Positions 7,540 to 15,107 of a stretch of DNA of 64,000 bases are shown here, piece by piece. The stretch is from positions 186,001 through 250,000 of the forward strand of contig JBMDXQ010000090.1 of assembly GCA_048594975.1 (NCBI GenBank). Direction: 5' to 3'. The position numbers and the translations under genes are program-made. This DNA comes from JBMDXB01 sp048594975 (GTDB lineage Bacteria > Acidobacteriota > Vicinamibacteria > Vicinamibacterales > 2-12-FULL-66-21). The first letter of the stretch is position 1. Each line of letters starts with the position of its first letter. The notes under the pieces are model-generated. The model made no database searches. It saw only the letters and a list, made by a program, of their open reading frames with translations, and was not told the DNA's origin.

Positions 7540-8376
7540 ATGTTGACGGTACTCAAACTCGGCGGCGAGCTGCTCGAAGATCGTGCGGCGCTCCACGGCG
7601 CGGCAGGCGCGATCGTCCGCCTCTCCCGCCGCGAGCCGGTCGTGATCGTGCACGGCGGCGGGCGGGCCATCGACGCCGAGCTGCGCACGCGCGGCCTCAC
7701 CCCGACGTTCGTGGACGGCCTGCGGATCACGGACGAACCGGCCCTCGACGCCGTGCTCGGCGTCCTCGCCGGGCGGACGAACACGACGCTCGTCGCGGCG
7801 ATCGGCGCCGCCGGCGGACGCGCCGTCGGACTCACGGGCGCCGACGCGGGGATCGGGCGCGCCACGCCGGTCCCGCGCTTCACGACGGTCGCCGGCGACG
7901 AGGTCGATCTCGGTCTGGTCGGCGAGCCGGATGGCAGCGACGTCACGCTGCTGCGCGACCTGCTCCGGCTCAAATACACGCCGGTTGTCGCGAGTATCGG
8001 GGTGAGCGCGAGCGGCGGGCTGCTGAACGTCAACGCCGACACGCTCGCCGGCCACCTCGCTGCGGTGCTGCCAGCCGAGCGGCTGATCGTCGCGGGCGGC
8101 ACCCCGGGTGTCCTCGACGGCGACGGCCGGACGATCGCGCGGCTGTCGCCGGCGGAGATCGACGCGATGGTCGCGTCGGGAACGGTGCACTCGGGCATGG
8201 TCGCCAAGCTGGCCGCGTGCCGGCGCGCCCTGTCGGCCGGCGTGTCCATCGTCTCCATCGTGTCCGGCCGCGGCGTGCAGGACTTCGATGCGGCGCCGGG
8301 CACGTGCATCCAGGCGCCGTACGCCGCCCATGAGGAGGCGGCCGCGCGGCGCGTTTTCACGGACGGGAATCGATGA
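7540..8376 (+). CDS. argB: Acetylglutamate kinase
   Basis: 278 residues. Phosphorylates N-acetylglutamate with ATP, the second and usually arginine-inhibited step. Amino-acid-kinase fold: KLGGELLED at the N-terminus, VHGGGRAID (phosphate loop), then LNVNADTLAGHLA and a late SGMVAKLAACRRAL block with the conserved Lys. It lacks the extended N-terminal helix seen in arginine-inhibitable hexameric NAGK, so feedback type is uncertain. Its stop overlaps the argD start as ATGA. Confidence 0.95.
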   Translation: MLTVLKLGGELLEDRAALHGAAGAIVRLSRREPVVIVHGGGRAIDAELRTRGLTPTFVDGLRITDEPALDAVLGVLAGRTNTTLVAAIGAAGGRAVGLTGADAGIGRATPVPRFTTVAGDEVDLGLVGEPDGSDVTLLRDLLRLKYTPVVASIGVSASGGLLNVNADTLAGHLAAVLPAERLIVAGGTPGVLDGDGRTIARLSPAEIDAMVASGTVHSGMVAKLAACRRALSAGVSIVSIVSGRGVQDFDAAPGTCIQAPYAAHEEAAARRVFTDGNR

Positions 8377-9575
8377 CCATCGCAACCGATGTAATCAGCG
8401 TCGAGGCCGCCAGCGTCCTGCAGGTATACCGCCGCGGCGCCGTCGTCTTCGAAAGCGGCCGGGGGTGCCGGCTGTTCGACGGCAACGGGCGCAGCTATCT
8501 CGATCTGATCTCAGGGGTCGGGGTCGCGGCGCTGGGGCACGGCCACCCGCGCATCGCGCAGGCGGTCGCCGCCCAGGCCGCGCAGCTGTTGCACACCTCG
8601 AACCTCTTCTTCCATCCGCTGCAGGGTGAGCTGGCGGGGCGGCTGGCGCGGCTCTCAGGGCTCCCGCGTGCGTTCTTCTGCAACAGCGGGACGGAAGCGG
8701 TCGAGGCCTCGCTCAAGTTCGCCCGCAAGTTCTGGCGCGCGCACGGCGAGACGGCGCGCACCGGGTTCGTCGCGCTTGAGCATTCGTTCCATGGACGCAC
8801 GATGGGATCGCTGTCGGTGACGTGGGACGAACACTACCGCGAGCCGTTCGGACCGCTGGTGCCCGACGTCCGGTTCGTCGCCGCCGACGATCCGGCCGGA
8901 CTGCGCCAGGCGGTGTCTGCGGCGACGGCGGCCGTGATCGCCGAACCGATCCAGGGCGAGGGTGGCGTGCGGCCGCTCTTGCCGGCGATGGCGCAGGCGA
9001 TCACCGATGCCTGCGCGGCTACGGGCGCGCTGCTCATCGCCGACGAGGTGCAGTGCGGCCTGGGGCGGACCGGCCGGCCGTTCTACTCGGCGGTCCTCGG
9101 CCTGGCGCCGGACATCATGGCCGTCGGCAAGGCGCTCGGCGGCGGGGTTCCCGTCGCTGCCGCGCTGTTCAGCGAGCGGGTCGCCGCGGCTGCCGCCTTC
9201 GGGGATCACGGCAGCACCTATGGGGGCAACCTGCTCGCGTGCCGCGCCGCGCTGATCTTCCTCGACGAGCTCCTCGAGCGCGGCGTCATGGAGAACGTCG
9301 CTCGCGTCGGTGAGCACCTGGGACAGCGGCTGCACAGCCTCGCGGCGGCACGACCGATAATCCGCGCAGTCCGCGGCGAAGGCGTCATGTGGGGAGTCGA
9401 GCTCGATCGGCCGGCGGCGCCGGTCGTCGACGCGGCGCTGCAGCTCGGGCTGCTCGTCAACCGAACGGCCGACACGGTCGTACGGCTGCTGCCGCCGTAC
9501 GTGATCACGAAAGACGAGGTGGACGAAGGAATCGACCTGCTGGACCGCGCGCTCGCAGCAGCGTTTCCGGCGTAG
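8373..9575 (+). CDS. argD: Acetylornithine aminotransferase
   Basis: 400 residues. PLP enzyme that transaminates N-acetylglutamate semialdehyde with glutamate to N-acetylornithine. Class III aminotransferase blocks in order: NSGTEAVEASLKFAR, HGRTMGSLS, EPIQGEGGVRP, LIADEVQCGLGRTG, and the PLP lysine in AVGKALGGGVP. Translationally coupled to argB by a 4-bp overlap. Could also serve succinyldiaminopimelate transamination, as in some bacteria, but its place in the arg operon settles the main role. Confidence 0.95.
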   Translation: MTIATDVISVEAASVLQVYRRGAVVFESGRGCRLFDGNGRSYLDLISGVGVAALGHGHPRIAQAVAAQAAQLLHTSNLFFHPLQGELAGRLARLSGLPRAFFCNSGTEAVEASLKFARKFWRAHGETARTGFVALEHSFHGRTMGSLSVTWDEHYREPFGPLVPDVRFVAADDPAGLRQAVSAATAAVIAEPIQGEGGVRPLLPAMAQAITDACAATGALLIADEVQCGLGRTGRPFYSAVLGLAPDIMAVGKALGGGVPVAAALFSERVAAAAAFGDHGSTYGGNLLACRAALIFLDELLERGVMENVARVGEHLGQRLHSLAAARPIIRAVRGEGVMWGVELDRPAAPVVDAALQLGLLVNRTADTVVRLLPPYVITKDEVDEGIDLLDRALAAAFPA

Positions 9576-9594
9576 CGGGCGGCGGAGTGCAGCA

Positions 9595-9616
9595 TGCCCG
9601 GGTGGCGCCCCGGGCA
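9595..9616. repeat. Hairpin between argD and argA
   Basis: Perfect 8-bp stem TGCCCGGG (9595-9602), loop TGGCGC, CCCGGGCA (9609-9616), in the 53-bp argD-argA gap. It lies 12 bp before the argA start, so it could influence argA translation; no T tract. Confidence 0.5.
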
Positions 9617-9628
9617 GGACACAAGACG

Positions 9629-10195
9629 ATGAGCACATTGACCTTCAGGGCGGCCACGGCACACGACGCGGGCGTGATTCACCGCCTGATCACCGACAAT
9701 CTGCAAGTCGGCCACCTCCTGCCACGCACTCTCGACGACGTGCGGACCCACGCCTCGCGCTTCGTGGTAGCGGAGCATGCCGGGACGGTGATCGCGTGCG
9801 CGGAGCTCGCGCCGCTCAGCCCCACCGTAGCCGAGGTCCGCTCGCTCGTGGTCGGCGAGGCGTTCCGCGGGAACGGCATCGGCCCGCGTCTCGTGACCGA
9901 GCTCGCTGAACGAGGCGCCGCCACGGGGTTCCAGACGCTGTGCGCGTTCACCCACGAGCCGTCGCACTTCGTGCGGATGGGGTTCACGATCGTGCCGCAC
10001 GTCTGGGTGCCGGAGAAGGTGGCACACGATTGCACGAGCTGCCCGCTGTTCCGGCGCTGCGGCCAGTACGCCGTCACGCTCCCGCTGCGCGAGGGCGTGC
10101 TGATCCGGCCCGAGCAGCCGGCGGCGGTGATCTACGCCGGGCGCACGATCGCAGCGCGACGGCCCGCCGTCGAGCGGCTGCAGGTGCCGGCGTGA
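9629..10195 (+). CDS. argA: Short GNAT-type N-acetylglutamate synthase
   Basis: 188 residues from ATG 9629. Acetylates glutamate with acetyl-CoA, the first arginine step. GNAT fold: VRSLVVGEAFRGNGIGPRLV is the acetyl-CoA pyrophosphate loop. The short-ArgA hallmark follows: FTHEPSHFVRMGF, then VPEKVAHDCTSCPLFRRC with its conserved KV..DC..CP..C pattern. It lacks the amino-acid-kinase domain of E. coli ArgA. Its stop overlaps the argJ GTG start (GTGA). Having both argA and argJ suggests ArgA primes the acetyl cycle that ArgJ sustains. Confidence 0.85.
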   Translation: MSTLTFRAATAHDAGVIHRLITDNLQVGHLLPRTLDDVRTHASRFVVAEHAGTVIACAELAPLSPTVAEVRSLVVGEAFRGNGIGPRLVTELAERGAATGFQTLCAFTHEPSHFVRMGFTIVPHVWVPEKVAHDCTSCPLFRRCGQYAVTLPLREGVLIRPEQPAAVIYAGRTIAARRPAVERLQVPA

Positions 10196-11406
10196 TCGAT
10201 GCCGGGTTCGCCCACGTCGGCGGCGGCATCACCGCCCCGCAGGGCTTCCTCGCCGCCGGCGTCGCCTGCGGCATCAAGCCCAGGGGCCTCGACCTGGCGC
10301 TGATCGTCTCGGAGGCGCCCGCCTCGGCGGCAGGGGTTTTCACCACTAACCTCGCGCAGGCGGCGCCGATTGTCGTCTCGCGCCGTCAGCTCGAACGGTC
10401 CGGCGGCCGCGCCGTCGCCATCGTCGTCAACAGCGGCTGCGCCAACGCCTGTACCGGCGGGCAGGGACTGAGCGACGCCTGGGACATGGTGCAGCGCGCC
10501 ACGGACGCGCTCCGCTGTGAACCCTCGCAGGTCCTCGTCGCCTCGACGGGCGTGATCGGCGTCGCGCTCGAGATGCGCAGGGTGGACGCCGGCATCGCGG
10601 CCGCGGCGGCATCGCTATCCCGGGAAGGCGGCCCGCTGGCCGCCCGCGCCATCATGACCACCGATCCGTTCCCGAAGGAGACGGCGGTCGAGGCGGTCAG
10701 CGAACGCGGCACGTTCCGGGTCGGCGGCATCGCCAAGGGTTCAGGGATGATCGAGCCGATGATGGCGACGATGCTGGCGTTTCTCACCGTGGACGCGGCG
10801 GTCGAGCCGACGCTGCTGCAGCGTGCGCTCAAGGAAGCGGTCGACGCCACGTTCAACGCGATCACCGTCGACGGCGAGTGCTCGACGAACGACTGCGTGT
10901 TCGCGCTGGCTAACGGGGCGAGCGGCGTGCGGCTCGGCGACGCCGACTACGCGCTGCTCGTACAGGCCCTCCGCTCCGCCTGCGAGCCGCTGGCCGTCGC
11001 CATCGTCCGCGGCGGGGAAGGCGCGACGAAGCTGGTCATCGTGCGCGTGACCGGCGCGGCTTCCGGCGAGGACGCGCGCCGGGCCGCGCGCGTGATCGCC
11101 AACTCGCCGCTCGTCAAGACCGCGATCCACGGCGGCGACCCGAACTGGGGACGCCTGGTGGCCGCCGCAGGCCGCTCGGGAGCGACCTTCGCGCTCGACC
11201 GCGCCGCCGTGCACATCGGCGGCATCGAGCTGTTCAGCGACGGCGGCCCGCACGACGACCGCGCGCCGGAGGCGGCCGATTACCTGAAGGGCAAGGAGAT
11301 CGAGGTCGAGGTAGACCTAGGCACCGGAGGCGCGGGCACGTCGCAGATGTGGACGTGCGACCTCAGCGCCGAATACGTGCGGATCAACGCTGAGTACCGA
11401 ACCTAG
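10192..11406 (+). CDS. argJ: Glutamate N-acetyltransferase / ornithine acetyltransferase
   Basis: 404 residues from the GTG at 10192, chosen because it overlaps the argA stop and gives the normal start IDAGFAHVGGGITAPQGF. Transfers the acetyl group of N-acetylornithine to glutamate, releasing ornithine. The precursor self-cleaves at the conserved A-T bond in GSGMIEPMMATMLAF, the new N-terminal Thr being the nucleophile. NSGCANACTGGQG and HGGDPNWGR are other family blocks. No argE is present in the locus, consistent with the cyclic pathway. Confidence 0.95.
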   Translation: MIDAGFAHVGGGITAPQGFLAAGVACGIKPRGLDLALIVSEAPASAAGVFTTNLAQAAPIVVSRRQLERSGGRAVAIVVNSGCANACTGGQGLSDAWDMVQRATDALRCEPSQVLVASTGVIGVALEMRRVDAGIAAAAASLSREGGPLAARAIMTTDPFPKETAVEAVSERGTFRVGGIAKGSGMIEPMMATMLAFLTVDAAVEPTLLQRALKEAVDATFNAITVDGECSTNDCVFALANGASGVRLGDADYALLVQALRSACEPLAVAIVRGGEGATKLVIVRVTGAASGEDARRAARVIANSPLVKTAIHGGDPNWGRLVAAAGRSGATFALDRAAVHIGGIELFSDGGPHDDRAPEAADYLKGKEIEVEVDLGTGGAGTSQMWTCDLSAEYVRINAEYRT

Positions 11407-11452
11407 TCCGGGATCCGGAGTCCGGGTCTGAGGTTCGGGCTCGGCGCTGGAG

Positions 11453-11503
11453 CTTCCGCCTACAGGGGAAAGATCCTCGTAAGGCGGAAGATCCCAACGA
11501 GGA
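11453..11503 (+). promoter_or_regulatory. argF leader with alternative pairings over the ribosome-binding site
   Basis: CTTCCGCCT (11453-11461) pairs with AGGCGGAAG (11482-11490). CCTCGT (11475-11480), in that loop, is complementary to ACGAGG (11497-11502), which holds the argF Shine-Dalgarno sequence (GAGGA, 9 bp before ATG 11512). The two pairings cross, so they exclude each other. Function is inferred; it may equally be a REP-like repeat. Confidence 0.4.
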
Positions 11504-11511
11504 CAACACCC

Positions 11512-12453
11512 ATGACCTACGCCGTCGCCAACCGGCTCACGCGGTTCCTGTCGGTCCTCGACTTCGATCGCGCGGGACTGCAGGCGTGCCTCGATCTCGC
11601 CGCCGAGATGAAGACGGCGCGCGCCGCCGGGGCGCACCACCAGCGACCGCTCGAGGGACTGCACGTCGCGCTGCTGTTCGAGAAGCCCTCGCTGCGCACG
11701 CGCGCGACGTTTCAGATCGCCGTGCGGGAGCTCGGCGGGGACGTGATCGAGCCGCCGCCCGACGTGGCGATGGGCAGCCGCGAGACGATCACCGACGTGG
11801 CCAGGAACCTCGAGCGCTGGGTGTTCGGCGCCGTCGTCCGCACCTACGAGCAGGCGCGCCTCCAGGCGTTTGCCGCCGCCGCGCCGCGGCTGCGCATCGT
11901 CAACGCGCTCACCAACGAGGAGCACCCGTGCCAGGCGCTCGCCGACTGCCTGACGCTGATCGAGAAGCGGGGGCACATCAAGGGCCGGACGGTGACCTTC
12001 GTCGGCGACGGCAACAACGTCGCCACGTCGCTGGCACAGGCGGTGGCGATGCTGGGCGGCCACGTCCGGATTGCTTCGCCGCGCGGGTGCGAACTGCCGG
12101 CAGCGGTGCTGCAGTCGATCGAAGCCGTCGCGCGCGACGGCGCCACGGTCGTGCAGACCGACGATCCGGTCCGCGCGGTCAGGGGCGCCGACGCGGTGTA
12201 CACGGACGTGTGGACTTCGATGGGCCGTGAGTCGGAGTCAGCCCGACGGCGTGCGCTCTTCGTGCCCTTCCAGGTCAACGCCGCGCTGATGGCCCACGCG
12301 CCCGACGCCGTGTTCATGCACTGCCTGCCCGCGCACCGGGGCGAGGAGGTGACCGACGAGGTCATCGACTCACCGGCCTCGGTCGTGTTCGACCAGGCCG
12401 AGAACCGGCTGCACGTGCAGAAGGCACTGCTCGCGCTGCTCGCCCGCGCCTGA
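11512..12453 (+). CDS. argF: Ornithine carbamoyltransferase
   Basis: 313 residues. Makes citrulline from ornithine and carbamoyl phosphate. Carbamoyl-phosphate loop FEKPSLRTRATF (SLRTR instead of the commoner STRTR, as also seen in Thermus-type enzymes), HPCQ, the ornithine block DVWTSMG, and HCLPAHRGEEVTDEV are all present. An acetyl- or succinylornithine carbamoyltransferase is unlikely because argJ already releases ornithine. Last gene of the rightward arg arm, 105 bp after argJ, followed by a palindrome facing a convergent peptidase gene. Confidence 0.93.
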   Translation: MTYAVANRLTRFLSVLDFDRAGLQACLDLAAEMKTARAAGAHHQRPLEGLHVALLFEKPSLRTRATFQIAVRELGGDVIEPPPDVAMGSRETITDVARNLERWVFGAVVRTYEQARLQAFAAAAPRLRIVNALTNEEHPCQALADCLTLIEKRGHIKGRTVTFVGDGNNVATSLAQAVAMLGGHVRIASPRGCELPAAVLQSIEAVARDGATVVQTDDPVRAVRGADAVYTDVWTSMGRESESARRRALFVPFQVNAALMAHAPDAVFMHCLPAHRGEEVTDEVIDSPASVVFDQAENRLHVQKALLALLARA

Positions 12454-12473
12454 CGCTTGCAGCGCCGACGTCG

Positions 12474-12496
12474 ATTGCGGATCGACGATCCGCAAT
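12474..12496. terminator. Palindrome between convergent argF and S9 peptidase genes
   Basis: ATTGCGGATCG-A-CGATCCGCAAT, a perfect inverted repeat with a practical 9-bp stem and 5-nt loop. It lies between two converging stops, so it can serve both. The A/T ends give short T-rich tails on each strand. The ATTGCGGAT core matches the heptamer repeat at 4563-4600. Confidence 0.6.
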
Positions 12497-12498
12497 TC

Positions 12499-14895
12499 TC
12501 ACCGTTCAGTGATCACTGCCTTCCGACCACGAAGGTACTTCTTCAGGAACTCTTCCATCCGCTGCAGCGTGTAGAGCCAGCGGCCGTGCAGCATCGACTC
12601 GTGCGTGTCGTCGGGAAAGACGATCAGCTCGAACTCGACGTCGCGCTGCCGCAGCAACTGCACGAGCCCGGTCGTCTGCTGGAACGCGACGTTGCGGTCG
12701 TCGTCTCCGTGCACGAGGAGCACGGGGGACTTCCAGCCGTCGATCGCCCCGACCACCGACGACTTGTACGTCGTCGACGCCGGGTCGAGCGAGCTGCCCC
12801 ACAGGTGCACCCCGGCGAGATCGACGCCCGCCTTGAAGATGTCGGAGTTGCGGGCCAGCGCCTGCGCGGTCAGCAGGCCGCCGTACGACAGGCCCCAGAT
12901 CCCCACGCGGTTGGGGTCGACATCCGGCCGCGACTGCAGATACTTCCCGCCCGTGACGACGTCCTGGTACTCGGCGTTGCCCCTGGCGCCGGCGTTCGGC
13001 GCGTTGCGGAAGGAGTGGCCGTAGCCGACGCCGCTGCGGAAGTTGACCGAGAGGACGACGTAGCCCTGGCTCGCCAGCCACTGGTTGATGCCGTAGGCCC
13101 AGTGATAGAAGTGCATGTAGTGGTAGCCGAGCAGCATCTGCCGCACCGGCCCGCCGTGCACGAAGACGATCGCCGGCCGGCGTTCCCCCGGCCGGATGTC
13201 CTTCGGCAGGAACAGCTGGTTGTGGATCTCGAGGCCGTCGGCGGCCTTCGTGATCACCAGTTGCGGCTCGACGTGGAGGTCGGCCGCGGCCCAGCCCTGG
13301 AGCGACGGAAAGATGATCCGCCTCCCGATCGAGGTCTCCAGCTGAAAGCCGCTGGTGGGCTTGCTCGAATCGACCGGCCACAGGCCGACCGACTGCGGCA
13401 GCTTCCATCCCGCGCTCAGCGTCGCGAGCACCTTCCCTGAAGCCAGCGGCGTCGGGTAGGTCTCGATGCCAGGGCCCGTGGTGACCGGGGCCGGCGTCCC
13501 TCCCGCGACGGGCACCGCCCAGATGTGCCGCCGCTCGACGTCCTGCGCGTTGGTGCAGTAGTAGAGCAGCCTGCCGTCTGGCGACAACGCGACGTCGGTC
13601 TGCCCCTCGATGATGCCGTCGGTCGTGGTGAGCAGGACCGGACGCGATCCGGGCTTCGAGATGTCGAGCGAGTAGTAGCGCTCCCATTCGTCGACCGGCC
13701 CGGGAGGCGTGTCCTGCTCGCCGCCGCGGCCGCGCCCGCCGCGTCCGCCGCCCTGCGGGACGTTGAACGGGAAGATCACGTGATCGCCGGCGAGCCGCGG
13801 GTTGACGATGTTGGCGGCGACTCGATCGTCGGGCTCGTTGTGCCAGACCTCGCGTGCCTCCCCGCTCGCCGCGTCACCCTTCAGGATCGCCAGCGTGTAG
13901 CCGCCCTTGAAGGTCGCCCGCGTCAGGCCTGGCACCTTCTGCGCCGCAGTCGGGACGTTCGGGTTGTCGGCCGCCTGCCCCCGCCCGAACACGCCGCCCG
14001 GTGCACCCTGACCGCGGCCTCCCCGTCCGGTTTGCGGTGCGTTCGGATTAAATGCCGGCCCGTTCGGGTTGCCGAGGCTGCCGATGCCCTGGTGCGCCTG
14101 CTGACCGAACGGCAGCCCAGGACGGCGGACGAACACGACGTGCCGGCTGTCGGCCGTCCACAGCGGCGAGCTGTCGAAGTCCACGCTCGGCGACTGGTAG
14201 GTGATCCGGCGCGTTGCCATGTCGTACACGGCGACGAAGCTGTGATCGGTGCGGGTACTCACGAACGCGATCTTCCGCCCGTCGGGCGACCACCGGGGAC
14301 TGCTCTGCACGCCCCAGGCGGTGATGAACGGCCGCTCTACGCGGTCGATCGCCGCGGCGATTGCGGCCGCCGACGTCGTCACGCGGTAGATCTGGCCGTC
14401 CTTTACGAACAGGACCGAGCTGCCGTCGGGCGCGAGCTCCTGCGCGCCGGTGATTTGCGCGAGGCGCCGCGCCGGTCCGCCAGCGCTCCGGACGACCCAG
14501 ACGGCGCGATCGGCCCCGTCGGGGTTCGCCGAGGCGTTCGCGACCCAGCCGTCGCGGTTTGGCTGCGTGCCGCGGATGAACGTCACGACCGATCCGTCGT
14601 CCGAGATCCGCACGTTCGACAGGTCGATCCCGTCGTCCTTCAGGAACGAGGTGAGGCGGACGGGACGGAACGACGGCGCGGCGGCGGTGTAGACGTTGCG
14701 CTTACCCTCGTCGTACGCCATCCACGCGATGCGTTCTGCCTTCCTGGCCGCGACGATCTCGAGCGGCGTCGGCGGGCTGAGGAACTGCTGGTAGAGCGGC
14801 GCCTGTCGCGGCGCCTGGGCACCGAGGACCGGCACGAGCGAAAGCGCAACGGCGAAGGCGAGCGCGATCAGTACGCTGAATCGAGCAGCACGCAT
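12499..14895 (-). CDS. Secreted S9-family prolyl oligopeptidase-like peptidase
   Basis: 798 residues with a signal peptide (MRAARFSVLIALAFAVALSL, cut near VLGAQA). The N-terminal two thirds are a TolB/WD40-like beta-propeller (repeated WSPDGRKIAF and LSPDGRLLYY motifs); the C-terminal 250 residues form the alpha/beta-hydrolase domain. Catalytic triad candidates: Ser about 670 in GLSYGGL, Asp about 731 in HGDDDRNV, His 765 in DDTHES. A Gly/Arg-rich insert (GGRGGRGRGG) lies in the propeller. Likely a periplasmic dipeptidyl/oligopeptidase. Single gene, convergent with argF. Confidence 0.88.
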   Translation of the reverse strand: MRAARFSVLIALAFAVALSLVPVLGAQAPRQAPLYQQFLSPPTPLEIVAARKAERIAWMAYDEGKRNVYTAAAPSFRPVRLTSFLKDDGIDLSNVRISDDGSVVTFIRGTQPNRDGWVANASANPDGADRAVWVVRSAGGPARRLAQITGAQELAPDGSSVLFVKDGQIYRVTTSAAAIAAAIDRVERPFITAWGVQSSPRWSPDGRKIAFVSTRTDHSFVAVYDMATRRITYQSPSVDFDSSPLWTADSRHVVFVRRPGLPFGQQAHQGIGSLGNPNGPAFNPNAPQTGRGGRGQGAPGGVFGRGQAADNPNVPTAAQKVPGLTRATFKGGYTLAILKGDAASGEAREVWHNEPDDRVAANIVNPRLAGDHVIFPFNVPQGGGRGGRGRGGEQDTPPGPVDEWERYYSLDISKPGSRPVLLTTTDGIIEGQTDVALSPDGRLLYYCTNAQDVERRHIWAVPVAGGTPAPVTTGPGIETYPTPLASGKVLATLSAGWKLPQSVGLWPVDSSKPTSGFQLETSIGRRIIFPSLQGWAAADLHVEPQLVITKAADGLEIHNQLFLPKDIRPGERRPAIVFVHGGPVRQMLLGYHYMHFYHWAYGINQWLASQGYVVLSVNFRSGVGYGHSFRNAPNAGARGNAEYQDVVTGGKYLQSRPDVDPNRVGIWGLSYGGLLTAQALARNSDIFKAGVDLAGVHLWGSSLDPASTTYKSSVVGAIDGWKSPVLLVHGDDDRNVAFQQTTGLVQLLRQRDVEFELIVFPDDTHESMLHGRWLYTLQRMEEFLKKYLRGRKAVITER

Positions 14896-14940
14896 GGGGC
14901 CTCCGCGGAGTGGGTGAATGCCGGACTTGTGGTTTCGTGC

Positions 14941-15022
14941 GTTCCTCGGTTCCGGAGGTTCCGCAGGTTCAAGAGGTTCAGGAGGTTCCGTGGTTCCGCC
15001 CGGAACCGCGGAACCCCGGAAC
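14941..15022. repeat. GGTTCC/GGAACC palindromic repeat tract
   Basis: Seven imperfect GGTTC(C) units every 8-13 bp (14941-14999) are followed by three GGAACC units (15000-15022), so the two halves can fold on each other. It lies in the promoter region between the divergent S9 genes. Related tracts lie at 18661-18812, 32925-32998 and 57836-57999. Confidence 0.75.
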
Positions 15023-15107
15023 CATCGGATCGCAGCGGACCCGCCCGAGTCTAGCCCGTCCCGACGTGATTTAATAGGCCCCTCAGCCCCGTTCCAGAGG
15101 AGATCCC

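Noticed and set aside
6094..8385. 763-codon minus-strand open frame over argC and argB
   Set aside because: Complementary to two certain enzymes in codon phase; composition is shadow-like and it ends inside argR in another frame.
11512..12453. N-acetylornithine or N-succinylornithine carbamoyltransferase because of the SLRTR motif
   Set aside because: argJ in the same operon already deacetylates; DVWTSMG and HCLPAHRGEE fit ornithine carbamoyltransferase, and SLRTR also occurs in true enzymes of that class.
14941..15022. CRISPR-like array
   Set aside because: Units are only 6-9 bp, degenerate, with irregular spacing and no unique spacers; no cas genes are in the window. The same holds for the other repeat tracts.
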